From Triatoma infestans (taxonomy: Eukaryota > Arthropoda > Insecta > Hemiptera > Reduviidae): a DNA stretch of 64,000 nt. Positions 54,727 to 64,000 of the stretch are shown in pieces (position 1 is the first letter of the stretch; each line of letters opens with the position of its first letter). The stretch is from assembly GCA_011037195.1 (NCBI GenBank), contig JAAEAF010006909.1, positions 1-64,000 on the forward strand, given 5' to 3'. Made by a program: the position numbers and the translations under genes. The notes beneath the pieces are model-generated. The model saw nothing but the letters and a program-made list of their open reading frames with translations. It searched no databases and was not told where the DNA came from.

Positions 54727-57700
54727 GTAAGTTCAGTTTTGTGTTCGGCTTTTTCATTGTAGACTATTTAGAACTTTCCCATCCAATTAAATCTTTCTCT
54801 ACAATTTTAATACAAAAAAGGGTTTCATTTGGTTGAAAAAAGTTTAATTTGTTTGAAATAAAGGTTTAAAGAATATAATTTAATTTGGGTAGAGAAAAAA
54901 CTAATTCGACTGGAAAATGTTTTTTTTTTCTTCAATAATTCTATAACTAGTTTATCTTTTAACAGGATTTACATTTTATGCACACTACTTTTTGTTCAAC
55001 ATGTTTGGTCAGTGGATAGAAATAACTTTAAAACTTGTGAACAAAGTAGTTTCTGCAGGTAATGCCACTTATTTCTGTACTTTCAATAAATGGTATAATT
55101 GTACTTATGGTGGTCCTTTCAATGTAGTGTATAGTGATGTACATAGCAGGAACTACTTAAAATGTTTGTTGATATTTACGGATCTTCAGTAACCTCTTTT
55201 ACCGGATGTGCGCCCGCCGTGGTCGGTAAAATAATATTCCTTAGCTGGTCAAACTAGAAAATAAGTGGAGTACTCACCTATTTTCGCGCACTTAATGTCA
55301 TGAGGGCCGACCATAAGTAAAGTTCAACCAAATAAAATAAAATTTAAACAAATATTTTGTAATAGCCTAAAATTACTTCGTTTTTTTGAAAATAATAGTA
55401 ATATTGCAGGAGATGTAGGAAGATGGTGGCCGGAAAATCTGTTTATGAATTAGATTTTTCTACATTAAAAACTACCGATAATGGCTTAACTGTGGAAATG
55501 GTTGATACTGATCATAATGTAAGATTTATATTAAAAGTTACTCCAGTTATTGACAATACTGTGAGAATTCAAGTGGAAGAAGCTACTCCATTGAGACAAC
55601 GATTTGTATCACCTCATGTCCTAGTCAAAGAACCGACTCCTATTAAGTAATATTATTTCTTAAAAATTACTTGGCCTATCTATTTTTCACTAAAAATGAG
55701 ATATGAAATTTAAAATGTTTTGCTTGAACGTCTCTTTCAGTTGGACAATTACTTCTAAGAGCGAAAATTTGGTAATAGCTGAAGTTGCCAGTGACGGTTA
55801 CAGAATTGAATTGCATAGTGTACCTTTTCGTATTGATGTTTATTACAGTGATGAATTAATTATATCTGGAAACGCTAGAGGTCTTTTTAAATTTGAATAT
55901 ACCCGCACAAAACCGTAAGCATTATATTATTAAAGGTAAAAGTTAGAGACAGTTGAAAAATGTTAATCCGTGTTTTTTTTTTTTATTCCAACAAGGGAAC
56001 AATCAGATCCAGATGAAGATCCCGGTACGTGGGAAGAGAATTTCAAATCACATCATGATACCAAACCGCATGGTCCGACAGCAGTTGCAATGGATTTTGT
56101 GTTCCCAGGTGCCAAATTTGCCTATGGCCTCCCGGAACATGCGGATTCTTTAGCACTTAAAAGCACAACGTTGGTAACTTATGTCTGCAAATTACTCGAA
56201 AATCATTTTTGGTTTTGTTTACTTTTTTATTACAAACCGTTAATAAAAGATTAAAAATGATTTCGTTCTTCATATTTTTAGGAAAGGAGAACCATATAGA
56301 TTTTACAATCTAGATGTGTTTGAATATGAAGTTAACAATCCTATGGCATTATATGCCACCATTCCTTTACTTTTTACTCATAGGTAAGTTAAAAAAGAGT
56401 ACTTAACAAGTTTTTCGGTTTATATTTTCTGGTTTTAATTTCTTATTTCCAACATTTTCTTTTGTTAAATATTTGGATTGTTTCAATTTTATTGCTGACT
56501 TGTATCCTCAGTAGTTGAAATTGCTTAGGCACTTTAGGGATCTTGGCGAATGGCGTATGTCCCAACAACACAACCTACACTTACACCTGCACGTAAGGTC
56601 AGAGGTAGGTGACTGAGTGTAACTGACTGGGTTTGCATTCCCCAAATCATGAGAGTCCCAGTAGAATCGCATTGGATTTGACTTTGCGCTCACTCCCAAA
56701 CAAGTTGCATATCTACAACTTTTATGTGTAAAGGGAGTGACTGTTGTGAAGTCCATTGCGACTACAAAAACTATATGTATATTCTCAATCAATCTATATT
56801 GTGGTTAAATCCAAGTAATTGCCTACATTAACTACCTAAGCAGGCCTTTGTCTAATGTGTGAAGGGATCAGTTTAAGTGGTGTTCACGTTGTTAATAAGT
56901 CAAATCTGAAGAAGTAGCCAGATTAGTTCTGCTTACAGGATCTACTTCGATATCGAACATCTTACAGTCTTGATTTCCCTTCCAGTCTTTTGTTCCACAC
57001 CCGTCCGTTCTTTTTGCACTCTTTTCAATAACGTTTTGGGTTTTCCTTCTTGTATTTATTTTCTGAAGTGACCATTTTCTTTTCCTGTGGAAGTCAAAAA
57101 ATTAATAATAGAACAATGAAATTAACCGCAGAATCACTGAGAAGTGATCTGGCATCTTTCTCATTTAAGTTTCTATTTTTTTTTGCAGTAAAGAACGAAC
57201 GACAGGTTTATTTTGGTTGAATCCAACGGAAACATGGGTAGATATTGGTGTAGGAAGTGAAAATGTAGTATCTTCAGTGTTAAATTTCGTATCTGGTGGA
57301 ACGACTCGGCCTCAAGTTGATGCACATTTCATGTCAGAAGGTGGTAATGTGGATGTATTTTTATTACTAGGTCCAAAACCTTCTCAAGCATTCATTCAGT
57401 ATACAAAATTAACCGGAACAGCACCTATACCGCCGGTAAATTGGACTGATAAATGTATACTCTAGATTAGGTATAGTGTGCATATGAATAATGTTAACTA
57501 TATCGATTAATATTGTTCTGTTATTACATTTACAGTTATTTTCATTGGCTTATCATCAATGTCGCTGGAATTATAATGATCAACAAGATGTAGACAATGT
57601 AAACAAAGCTTTTGATGAATATGATATACCAATGGATGTGATGTGGCTTGATATAGAACATACTGATAATAAAAAGTTAGTTGTTATTGTGTACTATATT

Positions 57701-60700
57701 GTTTATATAAATTCAGATTTATCAAACTACCATTTGTACGTTTTCTCTTTATAAGACTTGCGAAAAACTTCTATAATTTGCCCAAGGGAAAGACTCGAAA
57801 ATAAATCTAGTTACACTCTTAATCTAATCGTCATTACCAGTTTTTTTAAAGGTAACATTCACACGTTCTGTTTTGAATTTCAGATATTTTACATGGGATC
57901 CATATAAATTTTCTGATCCTATTGAAATGCAACAAAACTTGACGGCTCGAGGTAGAAAACTGGTAGTAATTGTAGATCCACATATAAAACGTGATCCTGG
58001 ATACTTCCTTCATAACGATGCAACAAATAATGGATATTACGTTAAGAATAAGGATAATACGGACTATGAAGGTAATGTTTTTATTTTATTTTTTTATTTG
58101 TCTGCTGGTAGTGATTGTGTTGCTGTTAGTGTTTACTACACATGATGTGCAAAAGGGATTTAGCGTGATTCAGTATGAGTCGTCTGTAAGTTTCAGTTGT
58201 AAATGTATGAGTACGTGTATGTGTGTAGTGCTAAGCTTAAGTTTTCTTGCAGGTCGCCAATTTGTTAAACACACGATCTAGCTCTGCAGTACGCTATGTC
58301 AGTTGTAAGTGTATGGAATGTCAGTTAAGTGTTATTCATGATGTTTGGCTAGGATTCCCGCAGGGATGCCAAGTCCCCTTAAAAAGAAGCTACTTAATTT
58401 CTTCTTACGTGACATTGAACCTAATGCCCATAGACAGTCCAACAATAAATTCCACCCATCATGGCATTGCAAATCCACAAAGTATTAGTTCATTGTCTAG
58501 CTGTGTCATGGTTCTTCACAGTTTTGGAAAGGAGATATTCTTCAGACTTTTGCCCTCTGCTGGGAACGAGAAGCAATTTCGGGTTACATATTCCCTGCCA
58601 TAGCGAAAATTATAATAAAAGTACCATGAATGAGAAGTGTCTCAGAAGTTATGACTTAACTAAACTTAATAAAATGGCTTGTTTGAGGAAACCATAGACT
58701 CAAAACTTTTTTAAATGAATTTTCTCGAAAAATAATTCCCTATAAAAGTGATAGGTATCTATCTGTATTCGTAGTTAGTATAACAAATTTAATGAAATCC
58801 ATCTGTGAAAAACGAAAATAATCAGTGAAAACGCACTTCCGGTATCCGATTTTCGTCAAACAAATAATTTTGACATCATATTTAATTCTAGTTAATATTA
58901 TTTGGATGATAGAATTGTTTATAATAGGACTTGTAGAGTAAGACATAACCCCGCCCCTCTTCCCAACTCACCTTAAATGAATTTTCCCCTTAATGTTCCA
59001 AAAAATGCTCTTTATATGTGTAGTTAATATTCCAAATTTCAAATCGAGAAAACCTCAAAAAACGGAAAAAGCCGATTTTGATCAAAACCTTATTTTCAAT
59101 TTTTGAGTTATGCTGACCAATACTATTAAGACCACACACACAGACCAATTACAAAACCCACAGGGGACATCAAAACGTGTATATTCGCTGAAAACTCGAT
59201 ATCGGAAATTGATACTATCGCAGTACTTCCTCTTACTAGGAGTAGATTAGATTAGATTGTTATAGGCGATTATTGTACTGCGACCTGAAAGATCTATTGT
59301 GCCCCCCGGAGCCTTCTTAGTGCACTGCCGGCTTCCGAGCAGTGTTCTCTAGCAACAGACAACACTGCCCATCACCTAGTGAGCTGAAGAGGCTCCTAGG
59401 AAGACAAAATCTAAGGGCAGCATGCTGGATTCGAACCCGGGACTTCCGCGTTGCTAGTCCAACGTGCTATCACTGAGCTACTCCCTTCCTTCTCTCTTGG
59501 CTTATGCCGGTTAACTAGGGACGGAGACCTAGTTTGTATACTGTTTGTTCTTGTATGTAAAGGGTAGAGGGTATGTAGATTACGGGGTAAGTGTTATTGT
59601 TTACGTCAAATTGTAGCAATTTGCTTGTATCATATGAGTACACTCATAACCACAGTAATAATTGAACATGTAGTGATAGGGCATACAAATTTTCCATTCA
59701 AAGATAGCCCCTGAAGAAAACAAACAATGTTTGTCGAAACGTCGGGTTAATAATAAAAACACATAAAAAATTATTTTTTTTGGTGTTTTTGTATGATACC
59801 CTCTGGCCGATCAGCTAACCAACAGATACTTCTGGTTATTGTTTACTGTTCTGACGAAGTGCACGGAGTACTGAGCTGTGGTAACCCGTGGGATCGCTAC
59901 TCCCTAAGTAACTGAATGCAACAGATACCCGTTGCGGGCATACTAGGAGTAAGAGAAAGTAAAAATGGTTGCCTTAAAAGTGGGGCTTAAAAGAAATAGC
60001 CACAGATGTGGTAGGTGGCTAATTTTAGATTTCTGATTGGCTAGGATTATATGTAATATCACTTGTTAGGCATGGGAATCACAGGTATCTTAATTTGAAT
60101 CTTGTTTAGTGGAATCGAGATGACAATATTTCACATCATTGAGATTAGGCCGACGTTTCAAGGCATCCGCGATTTTTTTAATCAGCTTCAAAATTGAGCT
60201 GATTCATCGGACTGCGAGCATGGATTGAGGGATACATCACAGGCGAGCAAAAAGAAAAATCTAACATCTGAGGAGCCATACTTTGGTATGCAAGGTGGAT
60301 TTGGCTTTATGCAAGGTGGATGTCACTACTCCTGTACACATCTAATATATTTTGTATTCTCCCTTAGAATTCTATAAGACTCTTCCAAAATATATCTTCT
60401 CATCTCTAATACTGTTTTCAGGATGGTGCTGGCCCGGTTCATCATCCTATCTAGATCTTCTAGATCCCAAGGTGCGTGACTATTACGCTTCTAGATATAA
60501 ATTTTCTAATTACGTGGGCTCAACAGAATCATTACATATATGGAATGATATGAATGAACCGTCAGTGTTTAACGGACCAGAAGTAACCATGCCAAAAGAC
60601 AATCTTCATTATGGCGGCTGGGAACATCGTGAAATTCATAATTTATGGGGACTTCTTCATGTAAGTACTTGATTTTATTTTCTACACTTTCCTGTCTGCT

Positions 60701-63622
60701 TAGCACTTATGTAATGATAATTTTCAGAAAACAAGAATTTAGTGCCAGCAAACACCTTCTCATATGAAACAACCTTCTAAGAACAATGAATAATCTGTTT
60801 TTACTTTTTCTTACAGCTCTAAGAGGAAGGACTTGTGAACGTATCAAATTTTGAGGTCCCATTTTCACCCGTAAATAAATATTTTCAGCGAACATTTCTG
60901 TGTCTCAATCTATTTGTGAAAAAGATATTGTAAATCGAAAAAATCATAATAAGTTCAAACTTTATATTTCGTTGGTTATCATGATGGTTTCAGTTCGGGA
61001 CGAAGAAATGGGTAAAACCTGGAAATTTCATTTACTGATGTTGTACTTCCGATTGAGATATCTTAACCCATAACTTCCCATGTACTCTCCTGACGATTAC
61101 CACTTGTAATGTCAAGATTGCGCTTTCTGGTATTACGTTTTTGTGTTAAGCGTTCGCATATATAAACAGAAAGAGTGAAATCTAATTAAAAACCACCTTT
61201 TCGCACTCAGGAGATTTCAAGAATTTAGAATTTAGGCAAAGTCCATCAACCGGATAGTGCGATTTTTACATTCTCTTATTCCTAGTAAGAGGAAGTATTT
61301 TAATCGTGTCAAATTTTCGATATCGAGTTTTCACCGGAAATATCCGTTTTGAGGTCCCCTGAATCCAAGAAAGTGGTTTTGGCAAATGGTGTGTGTGTTG
61401 TGTGAACAGCATAGCTCAAAAACGAAACACCGTAGAACTGAAAAAATTGAATTACGTTAGGTACACACATGACATCTGACGACGTCTATCTGTCAAAATC
61501 CCTCGCCGGGAATACCCTTTACAAAGTTGTTTTTTTTTTGTGTATTTTCTCAAACTTTGTATATAAACTACACATACAAAGAGCTACAACTTTGATTTGT
61601 AACATTTCTCGGGAAAAATTCATTTAAGGGCAGTTATAGGGGAGGGGTGGGGTTAGGTTTTCATCTAAAGTGCTATTTCAGTTTATTAGACAATTCTGTC
61701 ATCTAAATAATGTTAATTAGAATTAAATATGTTGAAATTCCGAGTTTAGACAATTTCGGATAACCGGAAGTGCGTTTACTTTACCACTTTACTAAATGAT
61801 TTTTTCACTTTTTCGCGATTTGCTCAAAAATAGTTCCGATGATTTTCTTGAAATTACTTATATAAACTAAGCATACAAAGATCTACAACTTTTATTTAAA
61901 ACATTTCTCTGGGAAAATTCATTTAGGGCACTTTTAGGGGAGGGGTGGGGCTATGTTTTTTTCTAAAATGCTGTCATAGTTGATTATACAATTCTATCAT
62001 CCAAACAAAATTAATTAGAAATAAACAGATGGCCAAAATTTCGAGTTCCAAGAAAATTAGTAAAGCGGAAGTGTACTTTTACTGAACAGTTTTTTCAGTT
62101 TTGGATGAATTTCATTCAATTTGGTAGACAAACTATAAAATTTGTCAATTATAATTTTAGAACTGGAGTAAGAGAAAGTTGTTTGAATGTTTCACACCAG
62201 ATTTTTTTTTTTAGTTTTCATGATTTTCTCTTAAATGGCTCCATTTTGAGCCGATTGACGATTTTCTTTAAACTTTGCGTACCATCTCCACACATAATTA
62301 CCTATCATTTTTATTACAAACATTTTCCCGGGAAAATTGATGTTTGGGGGTTCTAGGGGAATATTAATATTAATCTTAAAAGTAAAAATCCTATAAAGTA
62401 TCACTACAATACACTGCATGCTCTACCACTTATTTAATATTAAGACACAGAGGAATCCCAAATTTGTGAAAAATCGGTTAACCGGAAGTAGGATTTTATA
62501 GAAGAGATTCTTAAGTTTTTTGGAATTGTCTCGAAAAGGTTTCAATGATTTTCTATAAACTTGGAATGCTTACTGCATAGATAAAAATGTATTCACTTTT
62601 ATTTGAAACATTTTCTGAAAAAATTGATTTGAGAGGGGTATTGGGAGTCTGTCAGTTAGTGTAAATTTAAATTTGCACAAGTTTTGTTGGTTTTGATATA
62701 GAGCGCTCAGATATTACAAGCAAAATTCCCACCGCAATGTTTATGGCCAGCCCAACTAAGCATTGTAACGATGCAATTTTATAGAAAATTTCTTTATTAA
62801 ATTGTTTTAATTAGAGTAAGAGAAAGTCGTGTGAGTTTTTCACACCAGACTTTTCATCCTCAGGTGATGTCAACATACGATGGACTGATAAAACGTAACG
62901 ACGCTCCATATGAAGAATCCCAACGGCCATTCATTTTGACCAGATCAGCGTTTGCTGGTTCTCAACGTTATGCGGCCATATGGACCGGCGATAATGATGC
63001 CGAATGGTCGCACCTTCGGATATCGATACCCATGTGTTTATCGTTGGCAATAGCTGGCATGTCTTTTTGTGGAGCAGATATCGGCGGATTTTTCCATAAT
63101 CCTGACAGGGAGCTCTTCACTAGATGGTATCAGGTAATTTTTTTATTTTTGCTTCTTACAAGAGCTTTATAGTATTCTCTAGCGATCTACAATCATGGGC
63201 AGCACCTTCATTTCGAGTTTCGTTTTTAGTCTTACTGGCCATAGAACGTTAATCAAACCTTTGTGAATGAGATTCGCTTAAACTAGTTATGAGTTTCTGG
63301 ATTTCTTTAATATAGCTAGTATGTACTTCAAACAAAAGTCAATTGAATTTGTTTTTTCCTTACACATTATAGACCGGAGCCTATCTACCCTTCTTCAGAA
63401 GTCATTCTCATATCGATACTAAACGTCGTGAACCTTGGCTTTTCGATCAAGAAACCACAGAAGCTATACGAGAAGTGATCAGAGCTAGATATTCACTTTT
63501 ACCTTATTGGTATACACATTTTTATTTACACAATGTAACAGGAATGCCAGTGATACGACCATTATGGGCAGAATTTGCACACGATGAGGAGACATTCAAC
63601 ATAGAAAATGAGTTTCTAGTTG
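54710..63622 (+). CDS. Glucosidase II alpha subunit, GH31 (12 coding exons, 3' end off window)
   Basis: Join 54710-54726, 54966-55058, 55410-55646, 55741-55914, 55996-56169, 56282-56383, 57189-57435, 57536-57675, 57884-58071, 60422-60660, 62864-63133 and 63373-63622, then beyond the window. All phases fit, giving 710 codons plus one base. This ER-lumen enzyme removes the two inner glucoses from N-linked glycans on new glycoproteins, controlling calnexin binding. It works with a beta subunit. Residues 1-21 form a signal peptide. [16 protein letters not shown] is the family's N-terminal motif. The GH31 barrel holds the nucleophile Asp500 in [10 protein letters not shown] and the acid/base Asp580 in WTGDN. 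Homologues are about 900-950 residues, so roughly 200 C-terminal residues are missing only because the window ends. Called GANAB in vertebrates and GCS2alpha in Drosophila. Confidence 0.95.
54966..55058 (+). CDS. Glucosidase II alpha exon 2 (signal peptide core, N-term motif)
   Basis: A long pyrimidine tract and TTAACAG acceptor; donor TGCAG|GTAATG. It encodes [15 protein letters not shown] (hydrophobic core and likely cleavage after WS) and [12 protein letters not shown], the cysteine motif at the mature N terminus of glucosidase II alpha. Confidence 0.9.
55410..55646 (+). CDS. Glucosidase II alpha exon 3 (N-terminal beta-sandwich)
   Basis: Acceptor ATTGCAG, donor TTAA|GTAATA. It begins [16 protein letters not shown] and ends LVKEPTPI, matching the N-terminal domain of the family. 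The internal ATG at 55,423 is not the start, because the reading frame continues upstream. Confidence 0.93.
55741..55914 (+). CDS. Glucosidase II alpha exon 4
   Basis: Acceptor TCTTTCAG, donor ACC|GTAAGC. It includes [15 protein letters not shown] and [12 protein letters not shown], matching the (V/L)NARGLL.FE signature of glucosidase II alpha. Confidence 0.95.
55996..56169 (+). CDS. Glucosidase II alpha exon 5
   Basis: Acceptor CCAACAAG. It encodes [20 protein letters not shown] and [13 protein letters not shown], the substrate-binding signature before the catalytic barrel. The donor that keeps frame is the weak AC|GTTGGT; a better-looking GTAACT five bases on would break the frame. Confidence 0.9.
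56282..56383 (+). CDS. Glucosidase II alpha exon 6
   Basis: Acceptor TTTTTAG, donor ATAG|GTAAGT. It encodes [17 protein letters not shown] and [15 protein letters not shown], the conserved YNLDVF block. Confidence 0.95.
57189..57435 (+). CDS. Glucosidase II alpha exon 7
   Basis: Acceptor TTTTGCAG, donor CCGCCG|GTAAAT. It encodes [31 protein letters not shown] and a [11 protein letters not shown] end that leads into the barrel. Confidence 0.95.
57536..57675 (+). CDS. Glucosidase II alpha exon 8 (barrel start)
   Basis: Acceptor TTTACAG, donor AAAAA|GTTAGT. It encodes [19 protein letters not shown] and [12 protein letters not shown], the first strands of the GH31 (beta/alpha)8 barrel with the substrate-binding aspartate of WLDIEH. 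Confidence 0.96.
57884..58071 (+). CDS. Glucosidase II alpha exon 9
   Basis: Acceptor AATTTCAG, donor GAAG|GTAATG. It encodes [32 protein letters not shown] and NTDYEG. Confidence 0.96.
58635..59244 (+). repeat. FamA copy in glucosidase intron (left piece)
   Basis: ATTCCCTATAAAAGTGATAG, CGCACTTCCGGTATCCGATT, a short CACACACACAGACC tract and TACTTCCTCTTACTAGGAGTA. It resumes at 59,941 with TACTAGGAGTAAGAGAAAGT, so one copy was split by the 59,245-59,940 insertion. Confidence 0.8.
59245..59491 (-). mobile_element. tRNA-derived SINE, second copy
   Basis: On the minus strand the A box region TAGCTCAGTGATAG (59,467-59,480), B box GGTTCGAATCC (59,428-59,438) and the body up to an AATC-repeat tail match the SINE at 37,931-38,170. 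The tRNA heads of the two copies differ more than the bodies. Confidence 0.88.
59711..59746 (+). other. Hammerhead-like core motif
   Basis: CTGAAGA, then an ACAAAC/GTTTGT stem with an AAT loop, then CGAAAC and GTCGGG. The CTGANGA...GAAA order with a stem between is that of a hammerhead ribozyme core. The first stem pair is imperfect, and stems I and III were not established. Confidence 0.35.
59941..59966 (+). repeat. FamA copy, right piece (3' hairpin end)
   Basis: TACTAGGAGTAAGAGAAAGT followed by AAAAA: the end of the copy whose left piece stops at 59,244. Confidence 0.85.
60422..60660 (+). CDS. Glucosidase II alpha exon 10 (catalytic nucleophile)
   Basis: Acceptor TTTTCAG, donor CAT|GTAAGT. 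It encodes [16 protein letters not shown], then [19 protein letters not shown] with the nucleophile Asp500, and [15 protein letters not shown]. All GH31 signature residues are intact. Confidence 0.97.
60800..61261 (-). repeat. FamA fragments, glucosidase intron
   Basis: Reverse FamA begins at CTCTAAGAGGAAGGACTTG (about 60,816). A forward 3' end (AAAACCACCTTTTCGCACTC at about 61,191) adjoins the next copy. Confidence 0.6.
61262..62204 (-). repeat. FamA copy, full length, reverse
   Basis: Mirror of 22,217-23,265. It starts with the hairpin TTCTCTTATTCCTAGTAAGAGGA, then AAATATCCGTTTTGAGGTCC, a short TG tract at 61,389-61,402, AACAGCATAGCTCAAAAACG, and two modules with AGGGGAGGGGTGGGG. It ends with AGTAAGAGAAAGTTGTTTG. 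Confidence 0.85.
62205..62856 (-). repeat. FamA copy abutting glucosidase exon 11
   Basis: GATTTTCTCTTAAATGGCTCC, AATTACCTATCATTTTTATT, TCACTTTTATTTGAAACAT and the end hairpin AAAGTCGTGTGAGTTTTTC. It stops within about 10 bases of the splice acceptor at 62,863. Confidence 0.8.
62864..63133 (+). CDS. Glucosidase II alpha exon 11 (acid/base)
   Basis: Acceptor CATCCTCAG, donor CAG|GTAATT, 90 whole codons. It encodes [20 protein letters not shown], then TGDN with the acid/base Asp580, and [13 protein letters not shown], the conserved GH31 region around the active site. Confidence 0.97.
63373..63622 (+). CDS. Glucosidase II alpha exon 12 (last in window)
   Basis: Acceptor CATTATAG, donor GTTG|GTAAGT. 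It encodes [38 protein letters not shown] and [11 protein letters not shown]. The donor phase (1) predicts a following exon beginning with the GD(S/A)LLV block, which is not in the remaining 378 bases. Confidence 0.96.
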
Positions 63623-64000
63623 GTAAGTGATACAAATTTAATTTAAATTAATTTTTAAACTGCTCATTTGGTATATATTTGTATAATCGTTCTGCTGAAA
63701 GATGAAGGTCTGAATTGTGAGAAGTCTTATATCTGTCGCTAGAGAAATTTTTCATTTATAAAATCAGTTATTTCGGTTACAGTATCTTCTTTTGTAAATA
63801 ATACCATCTTGTTCGCCAAGATCTGGATGTATAAATCTTATATGTTTATTTGAATTAATATATTATCTAATATATAAAATTGATAAATTAAAAAATGCAC
63901 CTTCTAGGAAAATAAATTTACGATTTTAATATTTGCAGTTTATTTATGTTATCTAAGCAATGTAAATTATGGGGAATAAAGCCAATGAAGTACATTAAGA
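63623..64000. other. Glucosidase II alpha intron, runs off window
   Basis: AT-rich, with no exon continuing from phase 1 visible. Confidence 0.6.

Larger units (their letters stand above)
59245..59940 (-). mobile_element. Composite insertion: SINE plus ribozyme-like repeat
   Basis: Flanked by an 11-bp duplication TACTAGGAGTA (59,234-59,244 and 59,941-59,951). The left third is a minus-strand SINE whose GATTAGATTAGATT tail touches the duplication. The other about 450 bp is unrelated to the SINE at 37,931 and contains the CTGAAGA-stem-GAAAC signature. Confidence 0.75.

Noticed and set aside
54992..55192. 66-codon open frame starting MFNMFGQW
   Set aside because: It is the wrong frame of glucosidase II alpha exon 2. 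The correct frame gives the signal peptide core and [12 protein letters not shown], with matching splice phases.
58247..58603. 118-codon open frame in the glucosidase intron
   Set aside because: No similarity recognised, and it is not in phase with the flanking exons (58071 and 60422), which join perfectly without it.
59420..59491. Functional tRNA gene on the minus strand
   Set aside because: Same reasons: it is the head of a SINE with a body shared with the copy at 37,931.

Overview
This window is animal nuclear DNA, most probably from a hemimetabolous insect and perhaps a hemipteroid. It is AT-rich and intron-rich, and holds two complete or near-complete insect genes, tRNA-derived SINEs, mariner transposons, non-LTR retrotransposons and a Ty3/gypsy-type element. 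The RXR-like form of ultraspiracle supports a hemimetabolous insect over a fly or moth; the species cannot be named from the sequence.

Layout. 1-28,394 carries no recognised host gene. It is filled by a dispersed repeat (called FamA here) and elements nested in it: a decayed Ty3/gypsy-like element (4,784-10,193), a 5'-truncated LINE with a 15-bp target duplication (10,449-13,414) and a dead mariner (17,840-19,037). The nuclear receptor gene ultraspiracle/RXR lies at 28,395-42,805 (+). Its eight coding exons join without a phase error into a 418-residue receptor, with SINE, LINE and FamA copies in the introns. 42,806-49,300 is AT-rich 3'UTR or intergenic DNA. 49,370-52,830 is a LINE broken by a mariner, which is itself broken by a solo LTR, plus a foldback element. 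An RTE-like LINE tail follows at 53,200-54,265. The alpha subunit of ER glucosidase II (GH31) starts at 54,710 (+). Twelve coding exons give 710 complete codons before it runs off the right edge; its last 200 or so residues are missing.

The two host genes are tandem and on the same strand but have unrelated jobs. Ultraspiracle is the ecdysone receptor partner in the nucleus. Glucosidase II trims N-glycans in the ER lumen.

The main unexplained structure is FamA. It covers about a quarter of the window by my span tally, in both orientations. A full copy is about 0.85-1.05 kb, with a hairpin at each end, a shared subterminal 13-mer (AGTAAGAGAAAGT or its complement), one or more internal modules of about 300 bp, and a CA/TG microsatellite at a fixed place. 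This resembles the Helentron-derived HINE/DINE architecture, but I see no coding sequence in it. All assignments were made by reading; no alignment or database search was run.
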